Source: Micromonospora ureilytica | Lineage (GTDB): Bacteria; Actinomycetota; Actinomycetes; Mycobacteriales; Micromonosporaceae | DNA length: 64,000 nucleotides | Direction: 5' to 3' | Assembly (NCBI RefSeq): GCF_015751765.1 | Contig: NZ_JADOTX010000001.1 | Location: 1,984,001-2,048,000, forward strand | Shown here: in pieces, positions 1 through 7,839 of the stretch | Numbering within the stretch: position 1 is the first letter of the stretch | Layout of the letters: each line of letters opens with the position of its first letter | Notes under the pieces: generated by a model | Told to the model about the DNA's origin: nothing | What the model saw: the letters and a program-made list of their open reading frames with translations, nothing else | Database searches by the model: none | Position numbers and translations under genes: made by a program

Positions 1-309
1 GACCGGCGGCGGTCATCCGCCACGGGATAGGTGGCTACGTAGCTGATCCGTCGGTGCGGGCGCAAGACCGAGGCTTCGTCGACCGGTGAGGTGGCTCGTG
101 CCGGATTCCAGGTCACACGCTAGGAACGGTGGCGCGCGGGTTTGGGCGCACAGCATCCCTGCTGGTCGGCTCTCCTGGTGATCGGGTGTGAGGAAGGCCC
201 GTCACCTGACGATCGTCGAGTGTCAGGGCCCCCGTGCACGGCCGATTTCCCGACAGCGTCCGCAGTCCCAACGGCGTACCGTCCCGGATCAAGCATGGGG
301 AGGAGTCGG
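1..309. other. Left-edge stretch without a recognisable gene
   Basis: No convincing coding region is seen here. An open frame from position 142 runs into the first gene, but its 56 upstream codons have no ribosome binding site and read as non-conserved Pro/Ser/Arg sequence, so they are treated as 5' non-coding. The only functional element seen is the GGGAGGAG ribosome binding site just before 310. Confidence 0.5.
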
Positions 310-879
310 ATGAGTTTCCTGCAGCAGGCAGAACAGTCGCCGGACACCGAGCGGATGTTCGATATCGATACGAAGGCGATGGGCTATCTGCCCAACTTCA
401 CCAGGTTGTTCGCCCACAACCCGGCGGTGTACGTGGCATGGCAGCAGCTCAACGGTGCGGTGAAGGCCGGGATGGAGCTGCGCCGCTATGAGTTGGCGAC
501 CCTCGCCGCGGCCCGGGCCCTGAAGTCGTCGTACTGCGGCCTGGCGCATGGAAAGGTCCTGCGCGACAAGTTCTTCGACGCGCCGACCGTCGCCGCCATC
601 GCGTCGGACCACGGTAGCGCCGGTCTCTCCGCGCAGGAGGTCGCAGTAGTCAACTTCGCCGGTAAGGTCGCGGCGGATGCGAACTCCGTCACCGAGGCCG
701 ACGTCGCGGGCCTGCGCGGTCACGGTCTCGATGACGCGGACATCTTCGGCGTGATCCTCGCCGTTGGCGCCAGGTGCTTCTTCAGCACCGTCCTCAGCGC
801 TGCCGGGGCCGAGCCCGATCCGCAGTACAACGAGAGCCTGGACGTGGATCTGCGGCAGGCGCTGAGCTTCGGCGGTTAG
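310..879 (+). CDS. Carboxymuconolactone decarboxylase / AhpD-like protein
   Basis: A 189-residue all-helical protein of the carboxymuconolactone decarboxylase/AhpD superfamily, which holds peroxidase-linked reductants and decarboxylases. The core helix reads YELATLAAARALKSSYCGLA followed by His80. It keeps one cysteine (Cys76) and His80, but the second cysteine of the AhpD CxxC pair is absent, so a classical disulfide peroxidase cycle is unlikely. The start at 310 is chosen because GGGAGGAG lies six bases upstream and the residues from MSFLQQ onward look like the family; the longer in-frame extension does not. The gene stands alone. Family membership is fairly sure; substrate and reaction are not predictable. 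Confidence 0.75.
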   Translation: MSFLQQAEQSPDTERMFDIDTKAMGYLPNFTRLFAHNPAVYVAWQQLNGAVKAGMELRRYELATLAAARALKSSYCGLAHGKVLRDKFFDAPTVAAIASDHGSAGLSAQEVAVVNFAGKVAADANSVTEADVAGLRGHGLDDADIFGVILAVGARCFFSTVLSAAGAEPDPQYNESLDVDLRQALSFGG

Positions 880-1065
880 ACCCAGAAAGAACGCCGACCA
901 GTCTGTCCCAGCGTCAGTCGGCAGCGCGTTCAATGCCGCTTTGCCGAAGCGACTCGTCGTCGCCTCTCTGGCCTGATACTGGCGAGGCACCACGGGTCCG
1001 CATACCACAATCGAGATGCCTCCGGCGGCTGTCCACAGGTGCGTTGGCTGTCCACAGCGGCAGTC

Positions 1066-2064
1066 ATGTCGGCAGTACTCGGTCGTACGCCGGGGCAGGG
1101 TGGGGCGGTGGACCCGAGGTTGCATGCTCTGCTCGTGCGGGGCAATGGGCTGGTCACTCGACGGGACATACTGCGGGCGGTCCCGGCCTGGACGATCCAG
1201 ACCTCCCAGCGGGCTAATCGGCTAGTACGGCTGCTTCCCGGGATATACGGCGACCCCGCGCTGATCTGTCACGCCAACACCGACCTGCCGACGCTGGCCC
1301 GGGTCGAGCGGGACGTCGCCCGACGCGCTGCGCTGCTTTACGTCGATGGGCGTGGGGCGCTGAGCCGCCTGACCGCGCTCGACGTGTGGGGCCTACGCCG
1401 CCAGCCACTGGGGGAGCCGGTGTATCTCGACCTGCCGCGACGGTCAGGCCTGCGGGACCGGCCGCATCTTGTTGTAGCCCACCGGTCCGACTTCGCGGTC
1501 GCGCCGCCGCAGGTGGTGATCCGGGGAGGGTTGCTGGTCATTCGGCTCGACCGGACCCTGGTGGACTGTTGGCCGCTGTTGCCGCCGGTCGACCGATCGA
1601 GTCTGCTCATCCGTGCGGTCAACGATCGGATGACCACGCCGCAGCGCCTGGCCGCCGCCCTCGGCGAGGTGGCGAGAATGCCCGACCGTGGGGCACTGAG
1701 CGGTTTGCTGGATCGGCTCGCCGCCGGGTGCCGCAGCCCGTTGGAGATCTGGGGCCACGACCACGTCTTCACCGGGTCGGGAATGCCGACGTTCACCCGG
1801 CAGGCGCGGATACGGGTCGGTGCCCGGACGATCTACCTCGACATGTTCGCCGAGGCGGAACGGGTCAACATCGAGCTGGACGGCGCGACCAGCCACGGCG
1901 ACCCGGCCGAACGCGAGATCGACCTCCGCCGCGACGCCCTGCTCGCCACCGTCGGCATCCTCGTCGTCCGCTTCAGCCACCGCCGCCTCACCACGGAACC
2001 GGTTCAGGTCCGCCAGGAGACCCTCTCCATTCTCGTCAACCGCACCCGCCCGATGATCAAGTGA
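1066..2064 (+). CDS. DUF559-type endonuclease-fold protein with AbiEi-like N-terminus
   Basis: The protein is about 332 residues. The N-terminal part (LVTRRDILRAVPAWTIQ) resembles the winged-helix domain of AbiEi-type antitoxins. The C-terminal 90 residues (NIELDGATSHGDPAEREIDL, then RRDALL and the strand ILVVRFSHRRL) match the DUF559/Vsr-like endonuclease fold common in actinobacteria. The conserved acidic residues of the fold appear present, so nuclease activity is possible but unproven. The start is uncertain: ATG 1066 is used, while GTG 1108, preceded by a G-rich stretch, is a reasonable alternative. No toxin partner lies beside it. The stop codon sits inside an inverted repeat that probably terminates transcription. 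Confidence 0.65.
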   Translation: MSAVLGRTPGQGGAVDPRLHALLVRGNGLVTRRDILRAVPAWTIQTSQRANRLVRLLPGIYGDPALICHANTDLPTLARVERDVARRAALLYVDGRGALSRLTALDVWGLRRQPLGEPVYLDLPRRSGLRDRPHLVVAHRSDFAVAPPQVVIRGGLLVIRLDRTLVDCWPLLPPVDRSSLLIRAVNDRMTTPQRLAAALGEVARMPDRGALSGLLDRLAAGCRSPLEIWGHDHVFTGSGMPTFTRQARIRVGARTIYLDMFAEAERVNIELDGATSHGDPAEREIDLRRDALLATVGILVVRFSHRRLTTEPVQVRQETLSILVNRTRPMIK

Positions 2065-2114
2065 TGAGAAATAGGTCCCACAGGCCCTCCACACCTACTT
2101 TTCATCACTTGGTC
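2055..2114. terminator. Imperfect inverted repeat between convergent genes
   Basis: Arms 2055-2076 and 2093-2114 are 22 bases each and pair with three mismatches around a 16-base loop. The repeat lies between two converging genes and contains the stop codon of the upstream one. It probably acts as a bidirectional terminator. Its relatively AT-rich arms stand out from the surrounding DNA. Confidence 0.6.
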
Positions 2115-2138
2115 ATGGGGAGGCGGCGCGGCGGAGAC

Positions 2139-2981
2139 CTACTCGGGGGTCGGCGGGACCGGGGCAGGGGTGGGAGGGGCGGGGGACCTGTTCGGGGGGA
2201 CCCGGGCGGTCGGGTCGTTCGAGGCGTTGGCGTGACGGTGGAGGAGTTCGGCGATCCATCTCGCTGCTTCTCGCTGCGCGGTGAGCATGTGGTCGCGGGC
2301 GTCGGTCAGGTCATGGTCGTCCGCGTGACCATCCAGGATCGTCGCCCACTGGCGGCTGAGCTCCTCGGCGTACCTGGCCTTTCGGATCTGCTCGTCGAAC
2401 TGGTATTCCAGCTTGACCAGGCGGTCGACGTGCGGCTGGAGCGCCGGCATGATCCGCTCGTCGAGTCGTACGGCGGCGTCGGGGCGGCAGGTGAGCGCGA
2501 CATCGCCCCGCTGGTAGTGCCACAGGGGATCTTCGGCGAGCGCCCGCTGCAACGCCACCTCCAGGTCACCGGCACGGTGTGGGTGCAGGTCCCGGGCGGC
2601 GTCGGCGGCGAGCCGGGTCAGCCGCTGGATGGCGTTCGGTTGGAAGTACTGCACGTACCAGCTCAGCACCTCCGACCGCAGGCTCGCCGGCGACGACCAG
2701 GCGAACGTGGCGCGGATGTAGAACGAGTACACGTACCCGCGTGCCGCGACCGCGATCAGCCGGGGCGCGTCGCGTTGCTCGACGAGCGGACCGGACGGCG
2801 ACGGTGCGGCAGCGGAGCCGACGGGCGCCTCGTCCTGGAGCGCGGCGACAAGCCGATCCCAGCTTCGCGCCCACCACCGCCAGCCGCGCACACCGGCGTC
2901 GCGGGCGATGGTCAACCCGCGTACGCCCCGGTGTCGCCACTGGTCCCCGGGCCTCGGCCTCCCGTCGGGGGCGTCCGTCAT
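2139..2981 (-). CDS. Conserved hypothetical cytoplasmic protein
   Basis: A 280-residue protein not recognised as any characterised family. It has no signal peptide or transmembrane segment. The N-terminus is Trp/Arg-rich (QWRHRGVRGLTIARDAGVRG), the middle is helical with many aromatic residues (RGYVYSFYIRATFAWSSP), and the last 25 residues are a Pro-rich low-complexity tail. The helical part around KLEYQFDEQIRKARYAEEL could form a short coiled coil. It converges on the DUF559 gene and is divergent from the RNase gene. Codon use and length support a real gene; no function is proposed. Confidence 0.6.
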   Translation of the reverse strand: MTDAPDGRPRPGDQWRHRGVRGLTIARDAGVRGWRWWARSWDRLVAALQDEAPVGSAAAPSPSGPLVEQRDAPRLIAVAARGYVYSFYIRATFAWSSPASLRSEVLSWYVQYFQPNAIQRLTRLAADAARDLHPHRAGDLEVALQRALAEDPLWHYQRGDVALTCRPDAAVRLDERIMPALQPHVDRLVKLEYQFDEQIRKARYAEELSRQWATILDGHADDHDLTDARDHMLTAQREAARWIAELLHRHANASNDPTARVPPNRSPAPPTPAPVPPTPE

Positions 2982-3226
2982 GGCACCCCTCCACGGTCAC
3001 GGATCCGCTTTTCACGCTAACAACCGGTGACCGATTTGCCTGCCGCCACGCCGTCACCGAGCAGACGGCATATCGACACCAACCGGACTGAGGATCACTC
3101 AGGGTTAACCGAGCATTGTGGAGCAGTTGGGGTGCCGAAGGGTGTTGCCGTCGACCGGCAGCGGCGAGACTGAGTCCGGTCCGACAATCACGCGGATCGA
3201 TAGATTGGATGGTCTGGAGGCAGCCT

Positions 3227-3676
3227 GTGTCCACCCTCGTGTCCCCGCTGGCCACGCTCGGCGCGATCCGCCGGCGTACCACCACCCTCGCCCTGCTCGT
3301 CGCCATGGTCGCCGCCGCGTTGGTCGGCCCGTCCGTGGTCTCCCCTCGGTTGACCGACCCGGCCTCGGCGGCGGTCTACAGCTCCTGCACCATGAGCCGC
3401 TGCGCGGACGCCCGCACCGCCCGTTCGGGCTGGTCCGCCAAGGGGTTCCCGACCAGCCGAGGCTGGTACTCCTGGAGCGGCGGGAAGTCCAACTTCGCCG
3501 GCGGCCAGTTCTACAACTACGAGGGTCAACTGCCCACCAACGCCACCTACTACGAGTACGACGTATACCCGCGCACCCAGGGCGCCGCCCGGGACGCGTA
3601 CCGGATCGTGGTGAACCGCAGCACCGGGGTCACCTGGTTCTCACCCAACCACTACACCGACTTCTACCGACTCTGA
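3227..3676 (+). CDS. Secreted guanyl-specific ribonuclease (RNase Sa/barnase superfamily)
   Basis: A 149-residue precursor. Residues 15-49 form a signal peptide (Arg-rich start, long hydrophobic stretch, cleavage expected near PASAA). The mature part carries the microbial N1/T1/barnase ribonuclease core. Glu110 in YYEYDV, Arg126 in AYRIV and His142 in NHYTDF align with the catalytic Glu, Arg and His of RNase Sa. The segment FYNYEGQLP matches the family's guanine-recognition/strand region. Two cysteines (54, 59) lie near the mature N-terminus. The start is GTG 3227, with GGAGG seven bases before it. The neighbouring barstar gene is the expected protector of the producer. The role is probably extracellular RNA degradation or competition. 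Confidence 0.85.
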   Translation: MSTLVSPLATLGAIRRRTTTLALLVAMVAAALVGPSVVSPRLTDPASAAVYSSCTMSRCADARTARSGWSAKGFPTSRGWYSWSGGKSNFAGGQFYNYEGQLPTNATYYEYDVYPRTQGAARDAYRIVVNRSTGVTWFSPNHYTDFYRL

Positions 3677-3694
3677 CCGATCAGGAGGAACGTG

Positions 3695-4060
3695 ATGGTC
3701 GACGAGCACGCGGGTCGGGTGCCCGATTGGCTGATCGTCTGCCACGACGGCGGCCTCGACGTGCCCGGCGCGGTGGTGCTGGCCGGAGCGTCGACGCGGA
3801 CCAGGGCCAGTTTGTTCGCCGCGCTCGCCGCCGTACTGGCCCTGCCGGCGTACCTGGGGGACACCTGGGACGCCCTCTCCGACGTGCTCCGGGACCGGCT
3901 CGACGCCGGTCCGCTCACAGTGCTGATCACCGACGCCGGTCAGCTGCTCACCGACGAGCCGACCGATCAGTACGGCCTGCTGATCGCCGTACTCGGCGAC
4001 CTGGCCACCAGCGCCCCGCACCCGTTGCGCGTCATCCTCGACGAGGCCGCGCCGTCCTGA
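3695..4060 (+). CDS. Barstar-family ribonuclease inhibitor
   Basis: A 121-residue acidic cytoplasmic protein. The segment LPAYLGDTWDALSDVLRDRL corresponds to the barstar helix that plugs the barnase active site, and both aspartates of the GxxxDALxD motif are kept. The gene starts 18 bases after the RNase stop with AGGAGG just upstream. ATG 3695 is preferred over the overlapping GTG 3692. It should bind and inhibit the co-encoded RNase during synthesis, protecting the cell from any unsecreted enzyme. Family assignment rests on the motif and the neighbour; sequence outside the motif is diverged. Confidence 0.85.
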   Translation: MVDEHAGRVPDWLIVCHDGGLDVPGAVVLAGASTRTRASLFAALAAVLALPAYLGDTWDALSDVLRDRLDAGPLTVLITDAGQLLTDEPTDQYGLLIAVLGDLATSAPHPLRVILDEAAPS

Positions 4061-4090
4061 CCGGCGATTCGAGCCCGCCGTCGGCGGCGG

Positions 4091-4130
4091 TGCCCGGCGG
4101 CGCGGGCGGTGCCACCCGCGCCGCCGGGCA
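4091..4130. terminator. Perfect 16-bp hairpin between convergent genes
   Basis: Positions 4091-4106 and 4115-4130 are exact reverse complements with an 8-base loop. The hairpin lies between the stop of the barstar gene and the stop of the converging FAD oxidase. With no T-tract it is a typical actinobacterial bidirectional terminator. Confidence 0.8.
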
Positions 4131-4136
4131 TCCGGG

Positions 4137-5630
4137 TCAGTGCGTCGCGGGCGGGATGCTCTGCTCGTACTGGAAGACGTTGTGCGGGTCGTACTTCGCC
4201 TTGATCTTGCGCAGCCGGGGGAAGTTGCGACCCCAGTAGGCCTTCTCCCACTCGGCCATGCCGATGTTCGGCACGTTGACGTAGGCGCCGTCCACGTAGG
4301 GCCGCAGGGCCTGGCTGAACTCGGCGATCCAGGTCTGGGCGATCGGGGTGACGGCGTCGTCACTGTCGGGTTCGCCGCGGGTGCCCCAGCCGACGCCGGG
4401 CTCGGAGTAGAAGAGCGCGTCGCGGTGCGGGAAGGCCGCGCCACCGAACGGCTCCTGTCGTTGCGCCCCCCTGCCGAACGCCTGGGTGAAGAAGTTGCTG
4501 TCGGGCGAGGGCGACTTCTCCATGAACTCACGGACGATGCTGACCGCCTTCGCCGGGAACGGCTCCCGGGTGAACTGGGAGAAGAACTTCCATTTCGCCG
4601 GCTCGTCCTCGTTGGGGATCTGGAAGTCGGCGTAGACGTCGCCCCAGTTGCCGATCTGCACGGTGACAGTGGGGTTGCCGATCGACAGGATCGGCGCCAG
4701 CAGCTTCCTGGCCTCTGCCTCCGATCCCTCCGCGAGCACCGCGAACAGCAGGATCTCGTCCGGGTGGACCTCGACCTGGGTGCCGAGGCGGGGGTCGGTG
4801 AACGGTCCGACACGCTGCCAGGCGTCGAAGACCTCGTGCAGGTCGCCGAGACCGGGCCAGGTCACCTGCAGGTAGGCGACGCTGGTGAGCGGGGCGACCT
4901 TGTAGGTCAGCGAGGTGACGATCCCGAAGTTGCCGTTGCCCGCTCCACGCAGCGCCCAGAGCAGGTCCGGGTAGTTCCACGGGTCCACCTCGAGCACCTT
5001 CGCCCCGTCAGCGCCCGCCGCGACGACGATCTCGGCGCCGATCAGGTTGTCGCAGGCCATCCCGATGTAGCGGGTGAGGAAGCCGAAGCCGCCGCCGAGG
5101 GTCGCGCCGGAGAGGCCCACGGTCCCCTCCGTGCCGGTCGTCGCCGCGAGGTCGTGCTCCCCGAGGGCGGTCACGGCCTCCGACTGGGTGAGCCCCGCGC
5201 CGACCTTCGCCACGCGAGCGGCGGTGTCGATGTGGACGTCCTTCAACTCGCTGACGTCGATCACGATGCCGTTGTCGACGTTCGACCAGCCTTCCAGGTT
5301 GTGCCGACCACTGCGGACCCGTAGCGCGACGTTGTGCTGCCGCGCCCAGGTGAGCGCGTTGACCACGTCCTGGGTCTCCTGGGCGAAGACGATGACCAGC
5401 GGATAGTGCACGAACAGCTCGTCCCAGCCGAGGCTGGCCTCCGGGTAGTTGGGGCTCTGCGGGCGGACGATCCGGCCGGTCAGCTGTGCCGGCGGGAACT
5501 TCGTGTCGGAAGGCCACCCGGGACCGTCTGCCGCGATGGCCGAGCTGCCGGCGATCATGCTCGGGATAGCGACCGCTCCGGCGCCGACGGCCGTCGCCCT
5601 GAGCAGATCACGACGGGAAAGGTCGCGCAT
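4137..5630 (-). CDS. Tat-exported FAD-linked oxidase, berberine-bridge-enzyme type
   Basis: A 497-residue flavoprotein of the VAO/PCMH superfamily. It opens with a twin-arginine signal (LSRRDLL followed by a hydrophobic stretch to about residue 34), so it should be exported folded with its cofactor. The FAD domain contains RSGRHNLEG, where His110 is the expected covalent FAD attachment. The C-terminus carries the berberine-bridge (BBE) signature with WGRNFPRLRKIKAKYDP and N-V-F near the end. Such enzymes oxidise sugars or secondary metabolites with O2. ATG 5630 is chosen because GAGAGGA precedes it; an upstream GTG has no such site. It stands alone, so the substrate is unknown. Confidence 0.85.
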   Translation of the reverse strand: MRDLSRRDLLRATAVGAGAVAIPSMIAGSSAIAADGPGWPSDTKFPPAQLTGRIVRPQSPNYPEASLGWDELFVHYPLVIVFAQETQDVVNALTWARQHNVALRVRSGRHNLEGWSNVDNGIVIDVSELKDVHIDTAARVAKVGAGLTQSEAVTALGEHDLAATTGTEGTVGLSGATLGGGFGFLTRYIGMACDNLIGAEIVVAAGADGAKVLEVDPWNYPDLLWALRGAGNGNFGIVTSLTYKVAPLTSVAYLQVTWPGLGDLHEVFDAWQRVGPFTDPRLGTQVEVHPDEILLFAVLAEGSEAEARKLLAPILSIGNPTVTVQIGNWGDVYADFQIPNEDEPAKWKFFSQFTREPFPAKAVSIVREFMEKSPSPDSNFFTQAFGRGAQRQEPFGGAAFPHRDALFYSEPGVGWGTRGEPDSDDAVTPIAQTWIAEFSQALRPYVDGAYVNVPNIGMAEWEKAYWGRNFPRLRKIKAKYDPHNVFQYEQSIPPATH

Positions 5631-5779
5631 GGTCCGAATCCTCTCGATTGGTGACACGCCCGAAAGATGAACCGAGAGGGAATTTTCCTCTCATCTGGCG
5701 CAAACCAACCGTAATGCCCAAGGCTTCCGGACGGATCTGAGAACTTGTCACGGAACCCGGTCGGGTGATCCGGTACGTG

Positions 5780-6505
5780 TCAACTCGGGGCGGGCTGGTC
5801 CAGGATGGCGCTGAACCGCTCCTCGGCGAGGTCGAGCTGGCCGAAGATGTGCCGCTTCACCGCGGGCGACAACGGGGTGTCCGGCCGGCCGATCAGGTCC
5901 CGGAACAGCGGCACCAGCGGCCGGTACTTCCGGGCCGACGAGATCACCTTCGGCCCGACGGTGTGGATCACGCCCACCCCGTTGTCGGTGAAGTCCGACA
6001 CCTTGATCACCCGGGCCCAGGGCTCCCGGTCCAGACTGACCGCCAGGTGCTCCCGGTACTGCGCGTTGCGGTCCCGCTCGGGGTCGTACACCGGATTGGT
6101 GACCGCGGCGACCAGGGTGGCCACCCGTGGCCCGAACCGCGCCGCGAGCGCGGCCAGCGCGGCCCCGGTCGGGTCGGTGCCCGGGTTGCCGTCGGCCAGC
6201 TCGACCGGGTGGTCCTCGACGGCGTCGTGCAGCAGGCCGGCGACGATGACGTCCACGTCCCGCACCTGGTAGTGGTGCATCAACCGGATCGCCACCCGCA
6301 GCAGGTGGTTCAGGTACGGCTCGCGGACGCGTCGATCGTCGCGGTGCAGCTCGGCGGCGAGGTCGAGCGCGGCGGTCAACCGCGCCCGGGCGGCGTCGTC
6401 GAACTGCTGGACCTCCAGCCGGAAACGTTCCAGCAGGCCCGGTTCGCCGTGGATCTCGGTGATCGCGTGCATCGGCATGCTGCCCAGGTGCGGCGGGAAG
6501 TCCAT
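5780..6505 (-). CDS. HD-domain phosphohydrolase, RelA/SpoT-hydrolase-like
   Basis: A 241-residue single-domain protein. LLHDAVEDHPVEL near residue 90 has the HD-x-x-ED arrangement of (p)ppGpp hydrolase domains (Rel/SpoT, MESH1). The downstream segment VIKVSDFTDN resembles the KxxD/N motif of the same fold. No synthetase, TGS or ACT domain is attached. It may hydrolyse a nucleotide such as (p)ppGpp, but the spacing of the N-terminal histidine is less clear and another phosphate ester is possible. The start at ATG 6505 lacks a clear ribosome binding site; Met11 is an alternative. It is transcribed alone. Confidence 0.7.
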   Translation of the reverse strand: MDFPPHLGSMPMHAITEIHGEPGLLERFRLEVQQFDDAARARLTAALDLAAELHRDDRRVREPYLNHLLRVAIRLMHHYQVRDVDVIVAGLLHDAVEDHPVELADGNPGTDPTGAALAALAARFGPRVATLVAAVTNPVYDPERDRNAQYREHLAVSLDREPWARVIKVSDFTDNGVGVIHTVGPKVISSARKYRPLVPLFRDLIGRPDTPLSPAVKRHIFGQLDLAEERFSAILDQPAPS

Positions 6506-6624
6506 GCGTCACTTATAGCCGATCTTCACCACATCGATGAGCCCGAACGTCGCCGACCCGACCCGACTGTGCGTGTTCTGTCCAGGCCGGGCGTCGGGAC
6601 GAGTGGACAGTTTTTTGTGCCGGG

Positions 6625-7839
6625 CTATCCGGCCAACTCGGCGCGGTACGCGGCGGACGCCCACGGCACCGCCAACTCGCTCGGCAGCGCCCCCCGCTCC
6701 GCCGCCCGGCGCAACACGTCGACGACGCCCCGCAGGTGGCGGACCCGCTCCCCGCCCTCGCCGAGGGTGCTGACCAACTCGCCGTCGAGCAGCCGGGGCT
6801 CCGGCGCGGGCCGCAACGCGTCCAGCAGCGCGGTGAACGGGGCGGTACGGGCCAGCGGCGCGATCAGCGGCACGCCCACCGGGTCGAGCCGGTGGGCGAG
6901 CAGGTTCTCCAGCAACCCCCGCCGCCCCGGCACCCGGCGGGTCACCACGTCCCCGGGCAGGCGCAACCGGTCGGTCGGGTACTCCAGCACCGCCTGCCCC
7001 GTCGTACCTGTCACCACCACCTCGCCCGCCACGAACTCCTCGGCGGCCAGGGTCGCCGCCACCAGCACCGGCGGCCCGACGCGGAACAGGACCCGCAGCA
7101 CGGCGGTGTCCTCCACCTCGATCGGCCGGACCCGGTAGCGTTCCACCTCGATCGCAACCGGCAAGGGCGTCGCCCCCGCGAGCGCCTCGGCGATCGCCAG
7201 GCACTGCATCACCGCGTGCGCGAACGGGTTGGCGAGCGCGCCGTCCAACACCGGCCGGCCGTCCAGACTCCGTCGACCGGCCCAGGGGGAGCGGGCGTAG
7301 TAGGCGTCCGGCCGTTGCCAGGCGGCGATTGTGGATATGCCGGTGACAGTGCCCAGTCGGCCGGCGGCCAGCGCGTCGGTCAGCGCGGTGAGGGCCGCCG
7401 AGCCGAGCGCCTGAAAGCCGACCTGGGCCACCCGGCCGGCGGCGGTGAGGGCCCAGGTCAACTCCTCGTGTTCGGCCAGCGACAGCACCGGCGGCTTCTC
7501 CAGCAGCAGGTCCGCGCCGGTGGCCAGGGCGTCGCGGGCGATCGCCAGGTGGGTGTGCGGCGGCGTGCAGATCACCACCACCTCCGGCCGGGTGGCGGCG
7601 AGCATCGCCCGGTGGTCGGTGAACACCGCCGCCCCGGGCGGCACCGGGGCGGCCGGGTCGTCCTCCACCGGCCGTACGTCGACCAGGGCGACCAACCGCA
7701 GCCGACCGGCGGCGTGCAGGGGCGCGATCACCCGCCGGTGCCAGCGACCGTGCCCGTTCGCCCCGATCACCGCCACCCGGGTCGGCGGTGCGGCCCCGTT
7801 CACCGCCGCCCGGCCACTGTCGACCCGGTCACCGGGCAC
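6625..7839 (-). CDS. Gfo/Idh/MocA-family oxidoreductase (operon end)
   Basis: A 404-residue NAD(P)-dependent dehydrogenase of the glucose-fructose oxidoreductase family. The Rossmann motif VAVIGANGHGRWH is near residues 22-34, and the family motif EKPPVLS supplies the conserved EKP lysine. It is the last gene of the leftward sugar-acid operon and its GTG start overlaps the previous stop by 11 bases. A second GTG at 7803 is an alternative start. It probably oxidises a sugar or sugar acid feeding the pathway. The exact substrate cannot be read from the sequence. Confidence 0.8.
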   Translation of the reverse strand: MPGDRVDSGRAAVNGAAPPTRVAVIGANGHGRWHRRVIAPLHAAGRLRLVALVDVRPVEDDPAAPVPPGAAVFTDHRAMLAATRPEVVVICTPPHTHLAIARDALATGADLLLEKPPVLSLAEHEELTWALTAAGRVAQVGFQALGSAALTALTDALAAGRLGTVTGISTIAAWQRPDAYYARSPWAGRRSLDGRPVLDGALANPFAHAVMQCLAIAEALAGATPLPVAIEVERYRVRPIEVEDTAVLRVLFRVGPPVLVAATLAAEEFVAGEVVVTGTTGQAVLEYPTDRLRLPGDVVTRRVPGRRGLLENLLAHRLDPVGVPLIAPLARTAPFTALLDALRPAPEPRLLDGELVSTLGEGGERVRHLRGVVDVLRRAAERGALPSELAVPWASAAYRAELAG

